Origin: Anthocerotibacter panamensis C109
Lineage (GTDB): Bacteria; Cyanobacteriota; Cyanobacteriia; Gloeobacterales; Anthocerotibacteraceae
Length of the DNA stretch: 64,000 bases
Reading direction: 5' to 3'
Assembly: GCF_018389385.1 (NCBI RefSeq)
Contig: NZ_CP062698.1
Location: 4,123,798-4,187,797, forward strand
Shown: positions 57,899-64,000 of the stretch, piece by piece
Layout: each line of letters opens with the position of its first letter
How positions within the stretch are numbered: the first letter of the stretch is position 1
Notes under the pieces: model-generated
The model's input: only the letters and a program-made list of their open reading frames with translations
Database searches by the model: none
Told to the model about the DNA's origin: nothing
Position numbers and translations under genes: made by a program

Positions 57899-59071
57899 TT
57901 AGCACAGGTACTTGCGCCAGTCTACCGGCTTGTGGCGGCGCATATACAGGTAGTCAAACAGGTTCTTGAGTTTTAGCGCAACCCTGCCCTGGTGCGTGAT
58001 CCAGCCTTTGTGCATCACCGCCTCGCGGGCTCCTGTAGTGACGCTGACAAAGACAGTACCCTGAGGCTGAAAAGGGGTAAGCTGTCCGCCCTGCATGATC
58101 TGCACGAGATTTTGGGCGACTATGGGCGCAGCCCGGACTGCATAGACTCCGAGCTTGGGGAGGGCAGGATTTGCTTCAAAACAAGCACAGTCTCCCAGAG
58201 CCAAAATTCGTTCCTCCTTGCTTACACGCAGGTACCGGTCCACCAAAACCGAGCCATCGGAGGCTGTGGGCAGGCCACTGGCCGCCAACCACTCTTCGAC
58301 CCGAAGCCCTGTAGCCCAGACCGTGGTATGGCAAGGGAGGGTGACCGGACCCGTCGGAGTCTGGAGGATAATCTGAGTAGGCTCTATCCGACTGACTCGG
58401 CTGGCAGGCCATACCGCAATGCCCCGCCGCTTGAGCGCAGCAGCTACGAACTTAGAGAAACGGCTATTGAGGCCGGGTGCAGGCTCACTCCCCGCGACGA
58501 CCAGGACCAGCCGTACTCGGCTCCAGGGGATGCCTGTGGTCCGGTGCAACGCCTGACAGAGCGTGTGGAGTTCTCCCATCAGTTCGACCCCGGTGTACCC
58601 GCCTCCGGCTACCACAAAGGTCAACAGACCCGCCCGGTCATCCCTGGCTGCCGCGCGCTGCCAGCAGTCCTGAACCCAGGCACGCAAAGCCAGAATACGC
58701 TCTACAGGCCGCACTGAGAAGGCATACTCCTGCGCCCCTGGAACGCTCAAGTCGGGGACACGTCCGACATTGAGGACCAGATAATCATAGGAGACCGGTT
58801 GGGTTTTACCTTGAATCGTAACGACTCGAGCCACCGGGTCTAGGCTATTCACGCGTCCGGCTAGATAGTGCGTCCCAGTTTGCTGAAAGTAGGGTTCTAG
58901 AGGAATTTGGGGATCGTCTGGAGTAAACCTGCCGCTGAGTAAGCGGGGAGTCATCCCGGAATTGACCAGATAGGGCTTGGGGCTGATGGCGATGATTTGG
59001 GCTTTGCCCTTGAGGGCTTGCATACAGGCGATGGCCCCATAGCCGCAACCGGCTAGGACAACCACCGGCAT
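57899..59071 (-). CDS. ndh: Type II NADH dehydrogenase-like FAD oxidoreductase
   Basis: 390 residues. FAD-binding start VVVLAGCGYGAIACMQAL, DYLVLNVGRVPDLSVPG, then NAD-binding VVAGGGYTGVELMGELHTL, WATGLRVEEWLAASGLP and the second FAD motif RILALGDCACFEANPALPKLGVYAVRAAPIVAQNL. The C-terminal helix region (LKNLFDYLYMRRHKPVDWRKYL) may attach it to the membrane. Such enzymes oxidise NAD(P)H to reduce quinone without pumping. The ATG overlaps the stop of the HAS-barrel gene by one base (TGATG), so the two are coupled. Confidence 0.87.
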   Translation of the reverse strand: MPVVVLAGCGYGAIACMQALKGKAQIIAISPKPYLVNSGMTPRLLSGRFTPDDPQIPLEPYFQQTGTHYLAGRVNSLDPVARVVTIQGKTQPVSYDYLVLNVGRVPDLSVPGAQEYAFSVRPVERILALRAWVQDCWQRAAARDDRAGLLTFVVAGGGYTGVELMGELHTLCQALHRTTGIPWSRVRLVLVVAGSEPAPGLNSRFSKFVAAALKRRGIAVWPASRVSRIEPTQIILQTPTGPVTLPCHTTVWATGLRVEEWLAASGLPTASDGSVLVDRYLRVSKEERILALGDCACFEANPALPKLGVYAVRAAPIVAQNLVQIMQGGQLTPFQPQGTVFVSVTTGAREAVMHKGWITHQGRVALKLKNLFDYLYMRRHKPVDWRKYLC

Positions 59072-59709
59072 CAGGGCTGGAGCCTACGCACGATGGCGTT
59101 GAGGCGGTCGTAGTCATCTTTGAGTAACAGGCTGACTTCCCGGCCCGCCTGCACCAACCATGTTCGGGAGCGCCCCGTCGCGAGATAACCATGGCGTAAC
59201 ACAGCCGCCAGTAGCTCATCTGCCGGAGCCCCCGGAACCTGCATCAATGTCCTGAGGAACGTCAATTGCTGACAAAACTTAGCGGTCTCGGCTTTGGTAC
59301 AAGCGTAGACGGGCTCATGGACTTGGGGTGGGTAGGGCGGCAAATACTGGTACAAAACCCGCCCTTCACGGTAGCCCACAATCACGGCGCGAAACTCGGT
59401 CTTGAGCATTTCAAAAATCTGGGGTTGCTCCTCGCGCAACTGCTGGGGACTCAACCCCAGTGCCCGTGCCCGATGGACCGAATCGATAGGGACCGTCGTG
59501 GTAAAAAAAACTACCCCATAGGTCTCCTGTCCGCGCTCCTCATCTACAGCTTTGACCAGCGAACCAAAAGCCGGGGCGCGGGGAAACTCCAAAGCTTCTC
59601 CATCCAGGCACTGCGCGAGAAACTCGGTCGTCGCCGTCACAATGACCTCAGCACGGCCCTCTGACGCTTCATTATTTCTGGATGTCAGGCGCTCGGTTCG
59701 CGAATTCAT
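59071..59709 (-). CDS. HAS-barrel domain protein
   Basis: 212 residues. The N-terminal half fits the HAS barrel (HerA-ATP synthase type): GEALEFPRAPAFGSLVKAVD, ETYGVVFFTTTVPIDSVHRARALGLSPQQLREEQPQIFEMLKTEFRAVIVGY. The C-terminal half is helical (TKAETAKFCQQLTFLRTLMQVPGAPADELLAAVLRHGY). This protein is conserved in cyanobacteria without an assigned job; its coupling to ndh suggests a shared transcript rather than a known complex. Confidence 0.75.
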   Translation of the reverse strand: MNSRTERLTSRNNEASEGRAEVIVTATTEFLAQCLDGEALEFPRAPAFGSLVKAVDEERGQETYGVVFFTTTVPIDSVHRARALGLSPQQLREEQPQIFEMLKTEFRAVIVGYREGRVLYQYLPPYPPQVHEPVYACTKAETAKFCQQLTFLRTLMQVPGAPADELLAAVLRHGYLATGRSRTWLVQAGREVSLLLKDDYDRLNAIVRRLQP

Positions 59710-59796
59710 GGGGCCTTCCAGCGCGTGGTGCTCTGCCCATATATACCCTGTCTAACGAGGACTTCAACATCCCTCAAGTAAAACTTTTCAGCTTTG

Positions 59797-59812
59797 GTAG
59801 CGTTTACGCTAC
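59797..59812. promoter_or_regulatory. Palindrome GTAGCGT-TT-ACGCTAC
   Basis: A perfect inverted repeat with seven-base arms and a two-base centre lies 88 bp upstream of the HAS-barrel start in the 227-bp gap. The near-perfect dyad suggests a dimeric regulator's site; no match to a named regulator can be claimed. Confidence 0.4.
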
Positions 59813-59886
59813 GACTATTGGTGTAGTTGCGTCAGTACTTCCCAGACCTCGTGTGAGCCATTCTGGACTCTGTCAGGGTTGGTGTA

Positions 59887-59912
59887 AAGGAGTGCAGTCT
59901 CCTACACTCCTT
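59887..59912 (-). terminator. Terminator of the BON lipoprotein gene
   Basis: On the minus strand AAGGAGTG pairs with CACTCCTT around a 10-nt loop, followed by TTTACACC, 25 bp after the BON gene stop. Confidence 0.65.
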
Positions 59913-59936
59913 CGCTGCTCAATCTGGGTCGCGGGT

Positions 59937-60515
59937 CTAGCTACTGGAAGTTTTTAACTGGGAGCGTACTTCCTTGACTCCATTGATTTCACGGGTCAAG
60001 TTAACTGCTTTGTCCGCTTCTGCTTTATTGGCTACGTTTCCTTGGAGCGTCACTACGCCTTTATCTGCCTTGACTGTAATCGCTCGCTTTTGCAGGTTGG
60101 CTTCCAGTTTACTACGGACTTTGCTCTCGATGTCAGCATCGCTTACCCGAGCGGTAGTCTGGGAACGCTGCTCCCGAGCACGGATGTCTGAATTGAGTTG
60201 ACGACCCCGCGTTTCGCTCGTAGCATCCCCCTGACGTTCTTGCGGGGTTGCACCGCCCTCCGCTGTCTTGGCCCCGCCCCCTAGAGGAGCAGTGGCTCGG
60301 CGGGCCGCTTCACCGGTGCGTTCAGCGCCTTCTTGGACCTTTTCACCAAGACGTTGGGCCCCTTCACGCATACCCTCCGGTTGGCCTGCTTGTTCCTCTC
60401 GGGCACGTTCATCGGATGCAAGTTCCCGTTCACGAGTAGCAGGGCTACAGGCGGTGAGCCCCACGAGCATTGGAAGGCCCGCCAGCAGAACCATGGTCTT
60501 TAGGGTGCTCTTCAT
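59937..60515 (-). CDS. BON-domain lipoprotein
   Basis: About 192 residues from the ATG at 60515 (AGGAG upstream). Lipoprotein signal with lipobox LTAC (MVLLAGLPMLVGLTAC). A charged, Glu/Arg/Ala-rich low-complexity middle (ERELASDERAREEQAGQPEG, repeated RxGExx units) is followed by a BON domain at about 120-188 (DIESKVRSKLEANLQKRAITVKADKGVVTLQGNV). BON proteins (OsmY/DolP type) bind phospholipids and support envelope integrity under stress. It follows the YflT-like gene by about 60 bp on the same strand and may be co-regulated. Confidence 0.83.
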   Translation of the reverse strand: MKSTLKTMVLLAGLPMLVGLTACSPATRERELASDERAREEQAGQPEGMREGAQRLGEKVQEGAERTGEAARRATAPLGGGAKTAEGGATPQERQGDATSETRGRQLNSDIRAREQRSQTTARVSDADIESKVRSKLEANLQKRAITVKADKGVVTLQGNVANKAEADKAVNLTREINGVKEVRSQLKTSSS

Positions 60516-60575
60516 AGTTATCTTTACTCCTGACTGAGTGGGAAGGATGTTGTGAATAGGGTTCTCTCCCACCCC

Positions 60576-61298
60576 TTAGGAGCGGTCTCGAGTGTCAGCA
60601 TCGCGCTGCTTGGCGCGGCCCATGGCCTGATCGCTGGGGTCACCTGTGGCCTTGCCCCAAGTCTCTTGAACTTGGCCCTCTGTACGCTGGGCGAAGGCTC
60701 CACCGCGCTCCCCGAGGGTGCCCCGGTCCCGGTAGTCCTCTTCGCGGTAAGTCCCGGAAGGAGCGCTAAACATGCCGTAGTTTTGGATACCGGATTCTTG
60801 TAAGACGTTCTCTGCCTGACGGATCTCATCGGGGGTGCCGTCCACCATCACCAGATAATTGCCGCTACGAATGGCGCGGTCATAGGTTTCCGCGCGGTCT
60901 TCCGGGATTCCCATGCCAATTAGAGCGCCGGTGATGCCCCCTGCCGTTGCGCCAATCGCTCCTCCAGCCAGGGCACTCGCCAGGGCTGTACCCAATGCTC
61001 CCGCCGTCATAACCGGGCCAATCCCCGGAATCGCAAGTGCGCCTAATCCCACCAGCAAGCCTGTCAATCCGCCTAAGGTTCCCCCGGCTACAGCACCCGT
61101 TGCGGCTCCTTCATCGGCTTTGGTGCCTACTTTTTGTTGAACATCCACCCCGGCGATCTCGCCCTGCTGCTCGTGCTTGGAGACGATAGAGACATCCTTC
61201 ATGTCAAATCCAGCTTCCCGCAACCGGGTCAACGCTCGCTCTGCCTGCATCCGGTCTTTAAATGTCCCAACGGCGCGACGTACATCGGTAGTGGTCAT
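60576..61298 (-). CDS. YflT/general stress protein 17M-domain protein with Gly/Ala-rich core
   Basis: 240 residues; AAAGGA seven bases before the ATG. N-terminal YflT-type domain (AVGTFKDRMQAERALTRLREAGFDMKDVSIVSK), then an extended Gly/Ala-rich hydrophobic stretch (about 65-140: AVAGGTLGGLTGLLVGLGALAIPGIGPV, AGGAIGATAGGITGALIGMG) likely to insert in a membrane. Next comes the second half of the domain (YDRAIRSGNYLVMVDGTPDEIRQAENVL) and a polar tail with CsbD-like flavour (EGQVQETWGKATGD). Such proteins are stress-induced; function unknown. Confidence 0.78.
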   Translation of the reverse strand: MTTTDVRRAVGTFKDRMQAERALTRLREAGFDMKDVSIVSKHEQQGEIAGVDVQQKVGTKADEGAATGAVAGGTLGGLTGLLVGLGALAIPGIGPVMTAGALGTALASALAGGAIGATAGGITGALIGMGIPEDRAETYDRAIRSGNYLVMVDGTPDEIRQAENVLQESGIQNYGMFSAPSGTYREEDYRDRGTLGERGGAFAQRTEGQVQETWGKATGDPSDQAMGRAKQRDADTRDRS

Positions 61299-61737
61299 GA
61301 TGAAATCCTTTAGCTTGCGCTCTTGACACTTACCTAAGAGCCTAGAGTGTTTACTACCAGTGAATCATCCGCCCCTAGACAGCCTTTGGACAAGGGTAGT
61401 CTCTACCGATGGAAGTACATAGTAAAAATTATTTACCAGCTCTATTTTGATGAGAGTTTCTATTATATAGAGTTGACGATATCTGTTTAACTGGAACAGA
61501 TATCGCAAGCCTCTTTGAGCCGCCCCCAACCTCCAACCTAGCCTGCGGCGCTCTTCGCTATGGGGTAGGGGAGCAAAATCAGGGCTATTTGACTCGGGCT
61601 CCCCGGAATCGCTTGTGCCCATTAGGGTAGGGCGGGGGGCGTTTCACAAACGCCACATATACACTTCTCCTCATTTGACTGGATAGCGGTTGGCGTGCGG
61701 TTTATGTCACGGTAGACTAGGCATCTTGGAGGGACCC
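61299..61737. other. Divergent intergenic region, 439 bp
   Basis: Between the YflT-like gene start and the GH57 gene. No gene is supported. It is AT-rich near 61430-61480 and contains an 11-bp perfect inverted repeat at 61477-61505 (separate entry). Confidence 0.5.
61477..61505. promoter_or_regulatory. Perfect inverted repeat CGATATCTGTT-N7-AACAGATATCG
   Basis: Eleven-base arms around TAACTGG lie in the divergent region between two genes, just after a TTGACG hexamer (61474-61479). There is no T tract on either side. It could be an operator for the stress genes or the GH57 gene, or a stable RNA hairpin. Confidence 0.5.
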
Positions 61738-63912
61738 ATGTCGTTACCCTTGTATGTCGCCTTAATCTGGCACCAGCATCAGCCCATGTACAAAAGTGCC
61801 CTGACGGGCAAGTATTTGATGCCTTGGGTGCGTCTGCACGGGACCAAAGATTATCTGGATTTAGCCGTACTCCTGGAGCGCTTCCCGAAGCTACACCAGA
61901 CCATCAATCTCGTCCCTTCTTTGATCCAGCAAATAGAAGAGACCGCCAAAGGCCAAGCCATAGACCCCTGGCTGGAATGTCTGCTAGCGGAGTACCTGAG
62001 CCCCGACCAGAAACAGTTTGCGCTCCAGCGCTGCTTCGATGCCAGTTGGGAGCATATGGTCCACCCCTACCCGCGCTATAGCCAGTTGCTCACCCAATCC
62101 CAGCAAAAGGGAGCGAATTGGTGCCTAGACCACTGGACCGATCAGGACTTTGCCGATTTGGTAGTCTGGCACAACCTGTGCTGGTTCGACCCAATTTTCC
62201 AGGAGGAGGACCTCCAGATCCGGCGCTGGATTGCTCAGGACCGAGATTTCACCTACAAAAACCGCATGGCGCTCTATAGCAAGCAGCGGGCTATTTTAAA
62301 AAAAATTATCCCGAAGCACCAAGAACTTCAAGACAAAGGACAACTGGAGGTCACTACGACCCCCTATACCCACCCCATCCTGCCGCTGTTGATCAATTCT
62401 ACGAGCGCCAGGATTGCCAGCCCGCACATGCCTTTGCCCAAGCATATTTTCCAGTGGCCCCAGGACGTAGAGGTGCACCTAGAACGCGCCCAGACGATGT
62501 ACCAGAAGCGCTTCAAGCGTCTAGCTCGGGGCCTGTGGCCTTCGGAGCAATCGGTGAGCCCGCAGCTCCTCCCCAGCGTCAGTCGCCAGGGCTTCCAGTG
62601 GTTGGTGAGCGACGAGGGTGTTTTGGGTCACTCCTTGGGTGTCCAGTGGCAGCGCGACCTGTACGGTCACATCCAGCAGGCAGACGCACTCTATCGCCCC
62701 TACCGGGTGACCACACCCACCAGGGACCTGACGATGATTTTTCGGGACCGCCGCCTGTCAGATTTGATTGGCTTTAAGTACAGCGACCAGCCTCCAGAAC
62801 AAGCTGCTCAGGATTTTATCGAGCAGTTAGAGGCGATTCAGCGCCGCTTGGTGGCCCAAAAATGTGATGACCAACCGCATTTGGTCACGATTGCCTTGGA
62901 CGGGGAGAACTGTTGGGAGTACTACGCCCGCGACGGGTTACCTTTTCTCACCAGCTTTTATCAAAGGTTCTCGGACCATCCATACCTCAAAATGGTGACC
63001 GTCTCCGAGTACCTGGAGCAATATCCACCCCAGACGACTTTCCCAGGAGAACAGCTACACAGTGGTTCTTGGATCAATAGTGATTTCGCCATCTGGATTG
63101 GCGATCCGGTCAAGAACAAAGCCTGGAATATGCTCGCCAAAGCCCGCGAGTGCATCGACCGCCATCCCAAGCCGCCTCATGCCGCCTATGAAGCCTTATG
63201 GGCTGCCGAGGGTTCAGACTGGTTTTGGTGGTTCGGCAAGCCCCACTCCTCCCAGCACGATTACCTCTTTGACCGACTTTTTCGGGAGCATCTACAGGCC
63301 ATCTATGCCGCTTTGGGCCTGCCGATTCCCCTGGAACTCTACGAACCTGTAGAGCCTCCTGCTGAGACTTACCGTCAGATGTCTGTCCCGGTGATGGATG
63401 GCAGCGGAACGGACGCTGCATGGCAGGATGCTATCCGCGTCGATCTCGGAGCCATTCGCGGCACCATGTACGCCAACGTGCCCATCACCCGCCTCTGGTA
63501 TGGGATGAACACCCACGCGCTCTTCCTGCGCCTCGATTGGCGGGAGCGGCCCCACAAGGTGGATTTCTTCTTCTATTACCCCGGTAAAACCGCCGTCACC
63601 AGCATCATCCCCTACGACCATCTACCCCTGGAAGCTCCCTACAACTATCGTTTTTGCCACCAGCTCTCGGTCTATAAGGGCCTGAGCCTCCTGGCGGCGG
63701 GGGAGTATGACGACTGGTTCTCGCGCACCGTCCATGCTCACTATGGGCTTCAGGACTGTCTGGAGGTCACCGTCCCTTGGGCTGACCTGGACCTCAAAGC
63801 CGGAGAGACGGTCTGTTGGGTGGTTCTTGCCCATCTGACTGACGGGACTATTGTTCCACTCCTGCCCCAGGTGGTTGAAATGGTTATCCCCGGCGACTGG
63901 CAGCGCTCCTGA
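61738..63912 (+). CDS. Glycoside hydrolase family 57 protein
   Basis: 724 residues from the ATG at 61738 (GGAGG five bases upstream); the frame opens 16 codons earlier. GH57 motifs: LIWHQHQPMYK at the N-terminus, IASPHMPLPKH, GLWPSEQSVSPQLL with the likely nucleophile Glu, WLVSDEGVLGHSLG, and ALDGENCWEYYARDG with the acid/base Asp. A C-terminal DUF3536/beta-sandwich-type region follows (YRQMSVPVMDGSGTDAAW, VDFFFYYPGKTAVTS). Cyanobacterial GH57 enzymes act on alpha-glucans (amylase or branching type); the exact specificity is not deducible. Confidence 0.9.
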   Translation: MSLPLYVALIWHQHQPMYKSALTGKYLMPWVRLHGTKDYLDLAVLLERFPKLHQTINLVPSLIQQIEETAKGQAIDPWLECLLAEYLSPDQKQFALQRCFDASWEHMVHPYPRYSQLLTQSQQKGANWCLDHWTDQDFADLVVWHNLCWFDPIFQEEDLQIRRWIAQDRDFTYKNRMALYSKQRAILKKIIPKHQELQDKGQLEVTTTPYTHPILPLLINSTSARIASPHMPLPKHIFQWPQDVEVHLERAQTMYQKRFKRLARGLWPSEQSVSPQLLPSVSRQGFQWLVSDEGVLGHSLGVQWQRDLYGHIQQADALYRPYRVTTPTRDLTMIFRDRRLSDLIGFKYSDQPPEQAAQDFIEQLEAIQRRLVAQKCDDQPHLVTIALDGENCWEYYARDGLPFLTSFYQRFSDHPYLKMVTVSEYLEQYPPQTTFPGEQLHSGSWINSDFAIWIGDPVKNKAWNMLAKARECIDRHPKPPHAAYEALWAAEGSDWFWWFGKPHSSQHDYLFDRLFREHLQAIYAALGLPIPLELYEPVEPPAETYRQMSVPVMDGSGTDAAWQDAIRVDLGAIRGTMYANVPITRLWYGMNTHALFLRLDWRERPHKVDFFFYYPGKTAVTSIIPYDHLPLEAPYNYRFCHQLSVYKGLSLLAAGEYDDWFSRTVHAHYGLQDCLEVTVPWADLDLKAGETVCWVVLAHLTDGTIVPLLPQVVEMVIPGDWQRS

Positions 63913-63928
63913 TCGATTCTTCGAGCTG

Positions 63929-64000
63929 TTAGCGGTTGTGGAGTTTGCTTGCGGCAAAGGCGGCTTTATCACGCATCTCGATGGCTATCGAGAATAGCTC
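63929..64000 (-). CDS. 3' end of an unidentified gene
   Basis: On the minus strand an open frame enters from the right edge and ends at a TAA at 63931-63929, 16 bp beyond the GH57 stop. The 23 visible residues, ELFSIAIEMRDKAAFAASKL then HNR, have a natural amphipathic-helix composition. Convergent arrangement and codon use favour a real gene, but the piece is too short to identify. Confidence 0.4.
   Translation of the reverse strand, partial: ELFSIAIEMRDKAAFAASKLHNR

Noticed and set aside
63622..63972. 116-codon minus-strand ORF at the right end
   Set aside because: It is antisense to the conserved C-terminal region of the GH57 gene; only the separate frame ending at 63929 looks like a real gene tail.

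Overview
The window is chromosomal DNA of a cyanobacterium. The evidence is a psaC gene for the photosystem I iron-sulfur subunit, a ferredoxin-nitrite reductase gene (nirA) paired with an ntcB/cnaT-like pair and a consensus NtcA site, a cyanophycinase, a SigF-type sigma factor beside pilB-pilT-pilC, a CruA/CruP-family lycopene cyclase homologue and a HAS-barrel protein. I saw no HIP1 octamers (GCGATCGC) while reading. Moderate-to-high GC and compact spacing would fit an early-branching lineage such as Gloeobacterales, but that placement is an inference.

Layout. 1-7.7 kb: end of rsgA, plsY, an orphan small gene, a large DUF4157 (eCIS-core) toxin-like gene whose C-terminus resembles a phosphoribosyltransferase, rph, psaC, an SLH-domain surface protein and purN. 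7.8-16.3 kb: a tRNA-Tyr gene carrying an inserted element of about 8.36 kb, bounded by a perfect 60-bp direct repeat of the 3' part of the tRNA. The element encodes a tyrosine integrase, a small HTH protein, a five-gene overlapping operon centred on a TOPRIM/RepA-like primase-helicase, an XRE repressor, several small unknown proteins and at least three families of short DNA repeats that look like replication iterons or recombinase arm sites. No capsid, terminase, relaxase or transfer gene is visible, so it reads as a minimal replicating integrative element (satellite-like or an integrative plasmid). It is the most interesting part of the window.

16.5-25 kb: NAD(P)-malic enzyme with an ACT domain, then secreted or metabolic singletons (metallophosphoesterase, cupin, VOC protein, alpha/beta hydrolase, ASH-like secreted protein, aldo/keto reductase, beta-barrel protein). 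25-32.5 kb: sigF divergent from pilB-pilT-pilC (type IV pilus motors and platform), followed by an unusual secreted M10-like protease joined to three TonB-C-like domains. 32.5-46.4 kb: gamma-glutamyltransferase, GST, DacB, bifunctional-nuclease-family protein, a DUF4129/TPR-membrane cluster with one decayed paralogue, a CbiX chelatase, NAD kinase, a DUF885 protein, cyanophycinase, a PEP-CTERM protein, Cu/Zn SOD and a Nudix protein.

46.6-53.4 kb is a nitrogen-oxide region. nirA faces ntcB-cnaT across an NtcA site, and further on an Rrf2 (NsrR/IscR-like) regulator faces a copper nitrite reductase-like Tat lipoprotein, followed by a PrxQ peroxiredoxin. 53.4-64 kb: CruP-like FAD protein, pterin dehydratase, an exbB-exbD-exbD-tonB operon, type II NADH dehydrogenase with a HAS-barrel protein, two stress/envelope proteins (BON lipoprotein, YflT-like), a GH57 glycosidase and the tail of one further gene.
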